A stretch of DNA of 64,000 nucleotides from Thozetella sp. PMI_491 (lineage: Eukaryota; Ascomycota; Sordariomycetes; Chaetosphaeriales; Chaetosphaeriaceae), in the NCBI GenBank assembly GCA_021432635.1, contig MU270016.1:806465-870464 (forward strand), given 5' to 3'. Positions within the stretch are counted from its first letter, which is position 1. Every line of letters begins with the position of its first letter. The notes beneath the pieces are model-generated. The model was not told the DNA's origin. It worked only from the letters and a program-made list of their open reading frames with translations, and ran no database searches. Position numbers and translations under genes: made by a program. Below are positions 1 through 11,680 of the stretch, piece by piece.

Positions 1-1494
1 ATCCCAGTGCCAAGACGCATTGAGTGTCAGTGCGAGTCTGGGGTTACCGGACGGCCCCTGGAGCTTGTAACCGACGAAAGGGAAAGCATCCACTCCTGGA
101 ACCGGGCATTCGCTTGGGGCAATGTCTCCATAGTAGAAACATCCCCAGGTGTATGCTGTGATGCTTCCGTCTCTGTTGGGTAGAATGCAGTTCTCCTTGG
201 TACCACTGCCGTCATTCGGCATGAACCTAGGGTCTTTGGGCTGGTTAGCTACATAAAGCCATGTACGAACACTTTGTTGGGGACTTGCCGATAGCAGCCA
301 CGATGCGATAATTGCCGGATGTTCTACCGGCCACCGAATTGACGATGACACTAGCTCTCTGGCCTGGCATCACCACGAAGCCTTCGGTATCGCCTGGCGC
401 ATCTACAAGAACTCCGTCGAGCTCGATGACAGTGACCCGGTGGCCCTCGAACTGGATGAAGAAGGGCGAAAATGCGCTGAGATTAATGAATCTAAAACGG
501 TTTGCGCCATTCTTGATCTGATAGAACCTTGATTTACTAGTGTGAATGCCGGGAACGTAGTCGTTAAAAGTAGCAGCTTAATCCGAGTATGGTCAGCCGG
601 ACACTGGGATGCCGCATGAACGAGAAACTCACCAAAAGCAGGGCCAAGGACGTCTCCCCCGTTGCCACAGCCCTCGTAAGGATTCGCTGCTTCTTTTTGG
701 TTGTAGATCTGCTCGGTTCTCCAGAAGTCGGGATACCTGCGGAGTAAGTAGCCGCTCCATCTTCTATCGAGAATGGGAAGAGGTTGGTAACGCTCGCTTA
801 CCAGTCAGAAAGAGTCACGATATTATCCGCGGCGTAAGGGGAGGTTCCCTGTTCCAGAATGATCAGGGCTGTCCGGAGGCCCTTGGGATATTGGCCAGGG
901 TCATGACTGTGGAGCCAGTATGTCCCGGGGCGCTTGGCAGGAAAGTCGTAAACGAAAGTCTCACCCTGCTTGACTCCGCTGTTCTTGATTTAGAAAATTT
1001 CTAAAGGTACTGGATGCGAAGATCTACCATTGTGCAATGCCCTCTGGTCCATCCATGAACCCATATCCGTTTTCTTGGTACAAGCCATGGAAGTGTAGAG
1101 TAACCTCCTCTTGCTCGCCTTTCACGTTGGTAGTCGTCAGTTCGTTGGTCAACGTGATTCTTATACGTTGCCCGACAGTAGCAGTAATCTCAGGGGGCGG
1201 CCAGTAGAATACGCCGGTCGACTTGATACCCATGAGCGTTGCAGTTACGGCTGCTGTCGTGGGTGCCGCGGGGCTTGAGGTTATGGTGGTCGCTCTGATT
1301 CTCACAGAAGTTGCCTCGGGGGCGACCGTCTGCTTGGTGGTTGTCACCGTCCAAGTCACGTCGACCGCATAGTGAGCCGGATTAGGATCCTTGGCAGGGA
1401 GCAGACCTGGGTCTCTTGGACCATGAGGAACAGGCGGAGGGATGGCAGATGACAGCCCGAGAGTACTCAACAGAAACAATATTCGCAGCATCAT
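1..1494 (-). CDS. Multicopper oxidase (Fet3/laccase-like), 3' end cut by window
   Basis: Copper oxidase related to fungal ferroxidases and laccases. The ATG is at 1494 and a signal peptide fills about residues 1-17, so it is secreted or surface bound. I reconstruct exons 1494-1028, 978-802, 736-633, 576-273 and 226 to beyond base 1, with introns of 49, 65, 56 and 46 bp, all GT-AG. Joined, the frame gives the first cupredoxin domain (HFHG, then MDGPEG), the HSH copper motif in YWLHSHDPGQ, and the second-domain segment RFRFINLSAF. Exon 5 reads openly to the window edge, so the C-terminal copper motifs are missing here. A serine/threonine-rich insert lies around residues 70-100. Read without splicing the gene looks broken; with splicing it is intact. 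Family assignment is firm. Iron versus phenol substrate cannot be decided without the C-terminus. Confidence 0.82.
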
Positions 1495-2463
1495 TTCGTC
1501 GGACAGCGGCTGCTATGCCCATCTCGTTGACTAGATGATACAAAGAACAACTCTCATGTCATGAAGCAAGCCCATGCTCACGTATGTTATATCAACAGTA
1601 GAAGACGTGAACATCGCTGCTCACCTGCCAAGACTTATGGTTTGCCATTGTGCACGTTCGGCGCTTCCGCATGCTTAGAATACCTATCTGCCAGCCCAAG
1701 TTTTGACGCCCAGTCTAACTTGTTCTGTCCATATATTTGAAAGCTGAGAAATATGGGCACGGCTCCTTCATGTGGTAACCCAATTTAATGAAGTCGTACG
1801 CAGTGGTCGAAGCGTCGGAGTAGCAGCACAAGACCAACGTTCTATCACAACTGCTACGTAGCAATAGGCAGAGTTACGTAGGTCGAGATCTAAAATTCCC
1901 CTGTCCAAGTAAGATTTTGGAATTTTAAGGTTGCATCTTACTCACTTCTAGAAAACATTCCCCGGCTTGTGGTTGGTCGCTGAGGGCAGCTGAATAATTC
2001 GGCACCGGCGACGAGCGCGTCTCCGCCAGCCACAAAACGCACCCCGGATTGCACCTCAGCCCTACAACGGCCGCCCCCTGAGGAACTAACCAAGAGCAAG
2101 ACATGGCGATTGCTTATGCCAAGAAAATATTCCAGCGTCGTGGGCTCTTATGGGAGTCAAACTTTTTTTACGTCGCATTTTGCAATTATTGGCACGTTAA
2201 TTATTAGTCTTGATGCCGCAGTGCCGCATCACGGGCACCTGCCTCTTCAGCTCCATCCTGCAAGCCGCATCGAGGGAAGCTGACTGGTGATGCCGCTGTA
2301 GCATTCGCCTATCCCGACCTGGGCGCTTTACGAAGTTCTCTAGTATCGAAGTGTCTCATAAGGTACATATGGTTTAATACGCCCTGTGTTTACAGAAGAG
2401 TTATCACTCATGCGAGCCGACGGCCATCATCTAAGAGTTTCGTCTTCAGAGCACCTGTTCGCT
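1495..2463. other. Intergenic, divergent promoters
   Basis: This stretch separates the oxidase (leftward) and the lectin-like gene (rightward), so it should carry both promoters. There is an AT-rich patch near 2160-2210. I see no convincing coding exon or repeat. Confidence 0.6.
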
Positions 2464-3730
2464 ATGATGTCCCCTCTCATCAATATATCCTGGCTTTTCT
2501 GCTTGCTTCTTGGCATCAAACAGTCCCAGGCGCAAAGTTTCGGCTCGCTCCTACCCGAAGGAAGGCTTGCTTCTTCTCCCGGCCCGGGCGGAAGCTTCCT
2601 CCCCGTTGTGGTCTACCAAAGTGTCAATACGAATTCTCCCTTGGTCGAGCTCCGCTACGATGCTAGCGCTGGGTGGAAATATGGTGCTCTGACCGACCCA
2701 GATGCAGATTACCGGCCCCAGGTTGGAACCCCCTTGACCTCTGTCCTCTACACTACCGGCCAGGTGAGTTGTCTCCTTATCTACTCCGGGTTCCCGAGCA
2801 ATAGGACTGATATCTTGCAGATCTATCTCTACTATGTCTCCACGAACAACCAATTAGTCGAAAGAGTTCGGAGCACCACGGGGCAGTGGTAAGTACCGTG
2901 ACTCTTGGGCTGTAAGAAATCCTCTAACGACAGCCTTCAGGTCAGCGGCAAGGTACATGAACCGCAGTGTATACCCAAACTCCCGCGGCTTGACTTCCTT
3001 TGTGGATCCCACGGGACAGATTAATATCTGGTATCAGGACTCGGCCAACACTATAAAGCGGTGTCTCTGGAGAAGCGCGGGCTGCCTTGACGAAGCTAGC
3101 GGTGCTCCAAGCATCAACAACGTGCTTCCCGGTAGCGACATTGCCTCCTTCCAAGACGATGTGCAGCATCAGCATATCTACTATCAGAGCGCTGATATTA
3201 GGAACCCAATCAAGGAGATGGCATGGTCGAACAACCAGTGGAACTTGAGTAAGTGGCCACAGCCATAAATTACAGGGCGCTCCGCAGCGGCCCGTGCTAA
3301 TCATGGTTCCAGACACATTGATTGAGAATGCACCCCTACAAGTGTCGTTCGAATCTATGATGAGCACCATTCAGCCCGGTGTACCCGAATACTCAGCACC
3401 TACTTCGCAATTCTGGCAGCTGAATCAGCAAATCTATAACCAGGTATAGATATTCACGCTCGTTGATCGCTGATCCCGTCACTTGGCTAAATCTTTGATT
3501 TTTAGGTGACCATGACTATATTTTCGGCGAGTGACTGTGGTGGCTGGTGTTACGCCAAGTCGCTTGTTCAGACGCGAGACTACACTGCCCCTTTGACGGT
3601 GACAAACAAAGGTGGTGCAGTTCGAGCATACTTCGTTACTGCAGACGGAAAACTGGGAGAGCTTAGCAATGTTAGCGGTGGGAATGGTTGGTCAGTGCTG
3701 TCGGATTTGCTGGCGGTTGCTACAGTTTGA
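2464..3730 (+). CDS. Secreted fucose-specific-lectin-like protein
   Basis: Predicted secreted sugar-binding protein of the fungal fucose-specific lectin (AAL-like beta-propeller) type, 343 residues. The start is ATG 2464 because a signal peptide (MMSPLINISWLFCLLLGI, cleavage after about residue 23) follows directly; the open frame upstream has only a GTG. Exons are 2464-2763, 2821-2888, 2941-3248, 3313-3443 and 3506-3730, with GT-AG introns of 52-64 bp. The protein shows repeated blade-like units with aromatic strands (VYYQ-like VVVYQS, IYLYYVS, INIWYQDS, HIYYQSAD), each followed by a charged turn and a W. Such lectins bind fucosylated glycans and act in defence, adhesion or host contact. Assignment rests on the repeat pattern and not on a matched set of binding residues, so fucose specificity is inferred. 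Confidence 0.65.
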
Positions 3731-3920
3731 GATACTTCGACTTGCTCTTTCACGGTGCTCGCAAATACAACTAAACTAGAGTAGCAGATAGCCGTAGTCC
3801 TTAATGTCTCTCTCAAAAACTACCTCATCTCAAATTCTCAGCTCTGCAACATCTCCCGCTAGACTTTTGACTAGAACTATCATTTAGTATAACTCACACA
3901 TCGATAAGACCAAAGGCAGC

Positions 3921-5703
3921 CTAATAGACAAAGAAATTGGTAACCTCGTCATCAGAGGCTCTCAGTTTCTTGTTCCGGCGCAAGATGATGAACTTGACCA
4001 GCCAAGCGACCAAGAATGTCGCGATGCTAAACGCGGCACTAGTCGCCATCGCCGGAACATAACGCGGCGCATCAACCTTCCTCCATACGTACGGTGTCCA
4101 GATGAAGCTAGCGTTCATGAAGCCCACGACCATGCCGACTGCTGCGGACTTCTTCTCTCTCGTTTGGCCACACACGGCACCGCACCAGCCGAGAATGAGA
4201 CTGTTGACGCCATAGGTTCCGACGCAGAAGATTATCATGCCGATGTAGCGTCCGGCGATCGTGTTCGCAGCAGGTGCAACGATGAAGCCGACAACAGCGA
4301 CCAACTTGGACCCAGTAATGTGCCATGTACGCTCGTTGAATCTGCCAGAAGTCCACGAGACGAAAATCGTGGCAATTGTGGCAATGAAGTACGGCGGGCA
4401 CACTAGCAGGAGTGTTTCGATTTCCGGAAGACCCAAGGTAGAGACCACACTAGGGAACTAAGATACGTCAGTACGATGTTTGGCCAAGCTTGATGAAGCC
4501 GCCTTTATCCATGGCTAAAAGGACGGGAGTGATAGAACTTACGAAGTTCTTGAAGCCGTTCGCCGCAAGATGGAAGTGGGCCATAAACATAAAGCACCAA
4601 ACCAGCGGGTCCCTCACTGCTTGCTTCAGGCCAGCAAGCGTCGACTCGGTGCCTTTGTTCTGTGTGATGTCCATCTCCATGCGATTGTGTGCAAGTTCTC
4701 TCTCCTCAGGGGTGAGCCATTTGGTAGTGCTCGGGAAGTCGGGCAAGACAAAGAACCCGATAATCGCAATGACAAACGTGACGACTCCCTGAAGGATAAA
4801 AAGCCACTGCCACCCGGCGATACCAGCCGTCCCATCGAGGCCAGAGTAGATGCCGGCAGCGATGAGACCTGCAAAGGCTGTAGCTAGCACGTTCCCAGTG
4901 TATAGAATAGCAATGCGGGTAGCAACCTCTTTGCGGTTATAAAAGACGGTCAACATATACACTGCCACCTCGAGTCAGCAGTGAGGAGAGGCTAAGGGTG
5001 AAGGGATGTATACCTGCTCCAGGGTAGAAAGGGCCTTCGGTGACGCCGAGGAAGAAGCGTGTCAGGAGAAGGCCGGTAAAATTCGTCGAAACGGCCGTCA
5101 GGGCGCTGACAATGGCCCACAGAGCCATGACGGTTCCCTGTATCCTGTGAGTAAGCAGCTCTGGCAGTGATCGTAGCAGTACCCTACCATATATCTGCTG
5201 GGCCGCGTGCGGTTGATAAACATGTTGGAAGGAACAGTGCCAATGATATAGCCCACGAATAGAATAGCAACGCAGGTTTGATACTCTAGAAAGCAATTAG
5301 GTTACTCATGCCAATAGGGACTGCAGAGCACAACCTAGAGCGCTACTCACGGACGTCGGACAGGCCAAGATCCTTGTCAAGGGAGCTCAGGCGGGCAAGG
5401 GCGATGGCGTTTCGGTCGAGATAGTTAAGCCAATACATGGACCACAGCATTGGCTAAGATGATCGTACATGTCAGCATGGGCCACGTGCCGGCAACCCTA
5501 AGTAGCTTATACCAAAGGCCACGTACCATGATGTATCTATCTAGCTTCCTAACGAGCGCGATTTCCTTCGGGTCCGTCTTCTTATGGGCTCCCGAGTAGT
5601 CCACTGCCGATACATCGGGCAAAACATGCTTCTCGGTAGCAGTATCAATGGTACGGGCGTCGTCAACCATAGTTGTCTGGGGCTTTTCGTCGTCGCCTGC
5701 CAT
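3921..5703 (-). CDS. MFS transporter, anion:cation symporter (Dal5/Tna1-like) family
   Basis: Plasma-membrane proton symporter for small organic anions; relatives carry allantoate, nicotinate, pantothenate or biotin precursors. The start is ATG 5703. Exons 5703-5527, 5453-5351, 5285-5188, 5137-5014, 4961-4543 and 4457-3921 join to 485 residues, the usual family length. Family marks are LDRNAIALARLSSLDKDLGL after the cytosolic N-terminus, the RFFLGVTEGPFYPGA segment, the VFYNRKEVATRIA loop, GIAGWQWLFILQG, and the central PDFPSTTKWLTPEE loop. About 12 membrane segments can be counted. The N-terminus is short and acidic. The TATA-like run near 5836-5845 lies about 130 bp upstream. Substrate cannot be told from the sequence. 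The gene is intact. Confidence 0.88.
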
Positions 5704-7128
5704 GGTGCCGCGACTGAGGGAGAAATAACAAGGCTTGTGCGAAAGGGTGAAGGAAAACGAAGTGATGAAAAGCTGTTAAATGACAGTGGGATGAGAGGAC
5801 AGAGGCAACTTTACCCATATGCGATCTACTCCCGGGTATATATAAGTTAACGCATGTACTAAGAAATTATCGCGCTCGATACCACCCACGCACCCGGCCT
5901 ACCCAGGATCAAATGTTGAGCATCTCTTCCGATCGTGAGCCCACAGTTACTCCAAGAAAGGGAAGGATCAGGGAGGCAGCATGACGCAATGGCCATATGC
6001 TCACCATCCTCGAAAATCACCACCGCCCCTGCCAATTAATATACTTGGCAAGTCACGGAACGGCCGAGTAAGACCGAACAAAAGCCTCTACGATTCGCTC
6101 GTCGCTTCCCCGACACCCTCGGGTGGTGCAGTCAGCCGTTTTTTTCAGGCGCCACCGTGTCTTGGGAGCGTCTTGGCTGCGTGGACAAGACATAAATTGC
6201 TGGTGCGACCGAGTCGTGGCATGGCCGCCTGTCCCCGTAACGCGGAAATTGGGTTTGTGCGGGGGAGCAGGCCAGGGACGGCTCGGTACCGCGATCGCTT
6301 GCGGCATATTGCAGTGGAATATGGATGAAAGATCTCTCGGCATGGGGATTCTGCTTTTTTATCGCGCTGCGATTGACCACGTACAGCGCATATGGCTATC
6401 ATGCCCGCATGGTTTTCTGAGCGGTGTGGTTTCGAGAGGGAGGTGCCAGCAATGCACGACTCGGTGAAGGAGCACAGCCTCGACTGCTGGCCAAGACTTG
6501 GCCCCCCCGCAGCTTACAGAAACCACTCATCTTGGCCTCCGGGTTGGCAACCGTCCGCATGCTTGGCCACCCCAACTTTCCGCGTTGAAACCTGGGGTAT
6601 CTCGGAGAGGTTAACCTATAACAGACCTTGGCGAGGGCCTCAACAGTCTAGGCCTTCCTCCCGCCGTCAACGGAATAACTCGGAACGAGAACTTTCGTCT
6701 TGCCAATAGTTGCTAGCACTACTAGCTGGTAAAGTATCATCCTTGAGCTTACGGAGCATATGCCATGCATTCTGTTTGGACGCCACGTCTCTGAGCTACC
6801 AAAGTTTCGCATGATGCCCACAGTATAGCTGTGGTCGCTCATCCGGTGGCCCGGAATACTACTCTAGAGATAAGAGGAGAGCTTGAAGCGTATCTTGCAG
6901 CCATTTACGGCGGTATATGTCAATATATATTGCGATATGTGTACAAGTGAAGCATAGAAAGTAAATGGAGACTCCTACGCCTGCTGTTTCTATCGTACAT
7001 CTCTCTCCCTTCACCTTCGTGGTATTATCGGCAAACGATACTGGACTGTTGCAAACGATGGCGCAGACTTGACTAACGGAGATGACAGGGGAAGTAAACT
7101 TTAAAGCAGGTAAACCCTCTCCACCTTC
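5704..7128. other. Intergenic region, no gene seen
   Basis: About 1.4 kb between the transporter start and the stop of the disordered protein. It holds a TATATATAAG run at about 5836-5845 that could serve the transporter. Short open frames on both strands show no family features or splice-joined continuation. Confidence 0.6.
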
Positions 7129-8418
7129 TTACCCGATCCTATAGACAGCATCGCGCTTGAAGTAGTGGCTAATGTCATTGTCCACCCCGCAGTTGCGGCA
7201 TTGGTGCATAACCTTAGCGCCTTCGTGACCAGGTCCATAGTGGCCTTGACCCATGCCACCAGAGAATGGGGCAGGTGCTGGGATGGAGGAGCCTTTAACG
7301 GAGCCGTCGCGGCTGGAAGTGCCTAGGCTGGGGTTCTGGGACGCCCTGGTCATTCCCAGGCCATTGGTGACTGAAGTATCGCGAATCCCATGAGATGACG
7401 ATCCGTTCCAACCAGCACCATCTTGGTGGGCGAAGCCGCCTCCAGTGGCAGTCTGGTCACCATAGATATCTCTCTTGTCCGCCTCGTGGTGCTTTTGGGC
7501 GAGGTTGGCAGCAGCCCCAGCGCGCCCAACTCCGGCCATGCCAATAGTTGCCTCTGCAGGGCCAAGGCTTGTGCGGTCATTCCGCGAGCTAGGGGCAACG
7601 TCTCGGGTAGCAAGGCCGGGATCGTATCGCGTGGTGTGGCTCGATGTCATGTCGCGGTTGCCTGCCAAATGGACTCCGGTTCCAGCCGTCTCCAGCCAAG
7701 GGTCCTCAGAGGAGCCCATTCCGGTCACCCCATTGTAGGTGCCGCCATTGAAAGGCGAATCGGAGGGTGCGGTATTGTGCTTGCGGGTATGGATCGGGAT
7801 CTCGTCGGTGCTGAGTCTCTCAGACTCGCCAATAGCCTCGTGACGATTAAGAGATCCGCGGGGCTCCAAGTCACCCCAGTATGGATACTTCGTGGCCGCT
7901 CCCTCCTTGGCAGCTGACCGATCCATGCCATCAATGTCAACACCCGAGTCATTATGCTTGTGTCCAGGTCCACGCTTGGTTGGTGCGAGGATATCCTCGT
8001 CCTCGAGCGGAGAGACTGTGCCTGTTGCTTCTTGTGTAGCTCCATCCCTTCCCGCACGTCGTAGCTTGCGATGAGAATGGGAATGCGGTTCAGTGTCGAC
8101 GAGACTGGTACGAGCGTTGGTCGGAGTGGTAGAATTTCGATTGACCGGCGAATCCCCGCGGGTAACGGGTGCATCGGCGCGCTGGTCGGCATAGGCAATT
8201 CCGCGGCGATCAATGCCGCCCTCCTTGGGGCCGTAGGCCGACGCTCCGGCGCCAGTCTTGACGGGAGTGTCATCTACAGCCGTCGAAATGGATGGGGCAT
8301 AAAATCCGTCGATCGAAGGGTCGTCTGGGAAGGCCCCGGGGGGGCTGTCAGCCTTCGCACGGCTTTTGTGGCCATGGTCCGACGAAAGGGCACTCTTGAG
8401 CTTCTGTCCGAGACCCAT
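7129..8418 (-). CDS. Conserved-type disordered protein with C-terminal CxxC tail
   Basis: Uninterrupted 429-residue protein that I do not recognise. It is almost wholly low-complexity and hydrophilic, rich in G, S, T, H, D and R, without membrane segments or a signal peptide. Many TP/SP dipeptides suggest phosphorylation. The only structured-looking element is the last 25 residues, where a CRNCGVDNDISHYF motif (CxxC) followed by a basic stretch could be a small zinc or redox site or an adaptor tail. The N-terminus (MGLGQKLKSALSS) has Gly at position 2, but the next residues are weak for myristoylation. A TATA box lies about 110 bp upstream on the same strand. Location is probably cytosolic or nuclear; no function is assigned. 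Confidence 0.8.
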   Translation of the reverse strand: MGLGQKLKSALSSDHGHKSRAKADSPPGAFPDDPSIDGFYAPSISTAVDDTPVKTGAGASAYGPKEGGIDRRGIAYADQRADAPVTRGDSPVNRNSTTPTNARTSLVDTEPHSHSHRKLRRAGRDGATQEATGTVSPLEDEDILAPTKRGPGHKHNDSGVDIDGMDRSAAKEGAATKYPYWGDLEPRGSLNRHEAIGESERLSTDEIPIHTRKHNTAPSDSPFNGGTYNGVTGMGSSEDPWLETAGTGVHLAGNRDMTSSHTTRYDPGLATRDVAPSSRNDRTSLGPAEATIGMAGVGRAGAAANLAQKHHEADKRDIYGDQTATGGGFAHQDGAGWNGSSSHGIRDTSVTNGLGMTRASQNPSLGTSSRDGSVKGSSIPAPAPFSGGMGQGHYGPGHEGAKVMHQCRNCGVDNDISHYFKRDAVYRIG

Positions 8419-9345
8419 ACTGTTGTCCTTGGAGGTTTACTGGAAGTATGTTGCTGTGTTGGTTATTGGCTATTGTTCGAAAAAGTACTCTCGAGGCGAA
8501 CAAGAAAAATTCGGCCCACGGCCAATTTTATACTGCCATACCAACTTGGAATCACGACGAAATAGGACCAGTCGCCCAACACAAAAAATCAGGTCCCCCA
8601 TCCCGCCGAATGTCGTCATAACGGCTCCGATAGCCAGGGGACGGAGGATGAACCCCCAAACCCCTCATTACGAAATATGGAACGTGTCACTGAAGAATGA
8701 TCATCTGTTGCACATTTGGTCTAGCAGGTCTTGACGGTGTAGAACATGATGAATCGGAAATCTTGAAATAGTAGGGAGGCGAAAAGGATGACCCTGATTT
8801 GCTAGGTCGAAGACGTCACCGGGTGGTACGCCCGGACCCTGCATACGGGCAAGATGGTAAACTTGGGCTGCGCCAGCCCCACTTTTCCACATCCCTGCAA
8901 CAACGGCCGCCAACCAAGCAAGAAATGCAGTGCCTCTCCCCCTGTCGTAGGCAGATCACTGAGATCAGACATCCAAAATGACGAAGCCCAGCCTGATACT
9001 TGTAGGCCGAGCTACGTTTAGCAGCACCCGGCAGTCTCCAGACTCTCGTGAGCCGGAGAGATCACCTTGGCTTGCCTGCGCACAACTGTCGTTCAGCACG
9101 CTAGGATAAGAGGGGCGCTGCTTCGAAGTCCTTAATCTTCGTAGCTTCCGAGAGGTACTGTACATTTATAAGTATGCTGACGGTGCCACAAAACCTGGCA
9201 TACAACCAAGGCAATGAATGCGACACCAGCCTCTATGGAAAGCAGAAATGCGTCCAAAGCCACGCAGTCTCTGCTAGCCTTATAAGCGGCATTGGAGACA
9301 TTCTTGGTCTCAAACCTACCACCGCACACATGTGTAGAGACATGT
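8419..9345. other. Intergenic, no further gene seen
   Basis: Contains the promoter of the disordered protein and the region downstream of the tyrosinase pseudogene. Only short open frames without recognisable features are present. Confidence 0.6.
8526..8532 (-). promoter_or_regulatory. TATA box for the 429-residue protein
   Basis: Read on the minus strand this is TATAAAA, about 108 bp before the ATG at 8418. The spacing matches TATA elements seen before other genes in this window (17085, 14331, 32651). Confidence 0.45.
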
Positions 9346-10599
9346 CTAGAGATAAATATAGCAGAGTGGAGAACCACTCAAAGTGCTCATCACATCCCCG
9401 AGGGCCGCAGAAGGGGCTAGACCCTTGGTGTCTAGCAAATCAAGGAGAGTTCCATCGGGGCTAGGTGGGTTGTTGTTCATGGCGACAGCCCCGGAAATCG
9501 TGCTGGCCAACGCCGGATGAAGCGCTTGCTAAATCCACCAGACACGGTCGAGCATAGCGTCTGATGTCATAGTTAGTAAAATTCACTGTGAGTCAAGTCG
9601 GAGGCGCCGGGCTGCATACGGTGAAGCCAGAAGACGGGGTCATTGGGAGAGGAGAAGAGATCGATTCCGTCACCACCGATTACAAAGTGTCCAGCAGCAT
9701 GGAGCCCCAAGTGTCCGGGATACCGGCCTCCTTGGAGCTCTTCCTGGAAAAGCTTGATGCTCGCCGAGGCCTCGCCAAGAGTCAAGTTGACCAAGTGCTC
9801 GGTTTGCATGAAGTTGGTTGAGACGTAGCTGTTGATGTCTCGGCGGATGCAGTGATCGTTAGAAAGCCGCCTCCGTTTCCGGATGGGATTGGGATTTTCA
9901 GGATGCCGGCAAGGCCTCCGTTATGGAAGAAGAACTCGCCATCGCCGCCTAGACTGGTATCACTTCCGTCAAAAACAGGAGACTGTGTCATGTCATTCTG
10001 TGGGCGAACCAGTTCCAGTACTGCTTTATGTCAGCGGTATGAGTACGATGAGTATCAACTAGGTAAGCTCACAGGCGCGTAGTCAGCATATCCGCATTCT
10101 TCGCGGAAAGCGGTCTCGTAAGCATGGACAAGATACCTGTGGTAATCCAAGAAGTTGGCTGTATTGTGGATCGTCGTAGTCATATTGATGTGAACACCGA
10201 CGAAATCATCATAACGGCTTTTGGTGGGCTAACCGAACTCGGCTAGCTTTGACGGAGAGGCGAAAAGGCACTGCACAGCCTGGGCGTAATTCCTACGCAT
10301 AGGCTTGCTCATATTCTCCTTAGCTGCAATGTTAGCTCCCGTCGAAATATGCAGCCGAATGAGGAATCGTTGACTCACCAGTCCTGACGTATTTGGGCAT
10401 TGAATAAAGAGCATGATGCTTCAGACCGTTCTCCCAAAGCAACCGGCTCAAGCTTCTCAAGAGCTAACATAACATCCTTTTACAGGTTGGCCAGAATAAC
10501 GTCGACATCCTCGGGAACAGAGTCACGAGTAGCCGCTCGATTAGCGAGCACCACGCCAGGCGCAAGGCTGGCCATACTAATGAAAAGATCCAACCTCAT
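9346..10599 (-). pseudogene. Tyrosinase pseudogene (three in-frame stops plus frame break)
   Basis: Degenerate copy of a secreted fungal tyrosinase (type-3 copper phenol oxidase). The ATG at 10599 begins a signal-peptide-like start (MRLDLFISMASLAPGVVLA). The remaining exons keep family order: CuA region with KSRYDDFVGVHINMT and FLDYHRYLVHAYE, then PVFDGSDTSLGGDGEFF, then CuB with LHAAGHFVIGG and DPVFWLH. An intron after that LH restores LHHAMLDRVWWI, and the tail ends NNNPPSPDGT...SPLCYIYL at 9346. In-frame stops lie at 10480-10482 (TAA), 10229-10231 (TAG) and 9529-9531 (TAG in place of the Trp of the conserved WWIWQ). A frame break near 9850 also removes the segment between GGG and the RRDIN motif. 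The stops cannot be spliced away with good sites. Each stop can be explained by one C-to-T change at a CpA, the RIP signature. It is not expected to make an active enzyme. Confidence 0.8.
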
Positions 10600-11680
10600 T
10601 GCGTGAAGGGAAGGAGAGACGATGCGTGGAAGTCTAGCCTGCAGAGTCGGGGCTCCCAAGTGAGATTATTTATCCCAAGCCCGTCCCGCGCTCGACCTGC
10701 AACGCCTCGCGAAGACGGCGGGCTAAGGCCATTTTATGGTGTTGGCAAGGATCTCAAGTGGACGGAACTTGTGCCTTATACCTAACTGGAAGCTGCTGGG
10801 TTGGGGCGGGAGTGGAGCGAATAAAACGGCCCCTGATAGTTCTTGCGATGGTGTAGGGCACTGCAACATACCCCCTGCTCGGCTCCACCAGCCGCGCTGT
10901 CCTTCTGACTATGGCTGTTAACACTTGATATGGTATTAGTAAGGAAAAGGTTACTTGAGATACCGGGAATGAAGATTCAAGGTGCAGAGTAACTTCCAAT
11001 ATACCTGTTATAACTTCTACAAACATATAAATATGAATAGTCATGGTGTCGCGGAGGTGGTTAAATATTAACCTAGTCTGCCTAGGCACGCCATTCTAGC
11101 TAAGCAAGGGGATTGTTGTGTCTTATCGGGACATAGAACCCCGGGCTGTATTAAGGCCCGAAAAAGAATGATGCATTCGGGTATCTACCATGCACCTAGC
11201 CGATGTCTGTTAAGAACGTGCTAAGATGCAGGGGCATGCTACCTGCTTCTAACCTCGTCACCGACCGTCCTATTGGTTCACATGGCTTAAAACTAGAGCA
11301 GCGACTGCCTCTCGTGGTTGTATCTAGGCTGGATCAGACGGGACGGCTGCAAGAGCTCAATTTTTGTGGTGGGTGTTACTCGGCTCGTACTAATCCGTAT
11401 CACGGCATCAGGTCCGATGTCCATTAAGCAGCCAGGCAATATGAGAAGGCTTAGAGCGGGGCGACAAAAGTGCCACCAAAGTTCTCCTCCCGTGCCCCCG
11501 CTTTCGTTCTTGCTTATCCTCTGTTGAGGTGACAATGCACTCTTGTCGCTCTAAACTATGACTTAGTGTCGAGCAGCTTGTACGATTCTGGTCTACAGAG
11601 CTGTTTGCTCGTTAATTTGGCAGGATTCCGATTGGAAACGTTTGCTGTCTCTATAGAACCCTAGACGCACCCCTCCTCAG
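10600..11680. other. Intergenic, no gene seen
   Basis: Separates the tyrosinase pseudogene start from the HET-domain gene and must contain the HET promoter. Short open frames on both strands show nothing recognisable. Confidence 0.6.
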
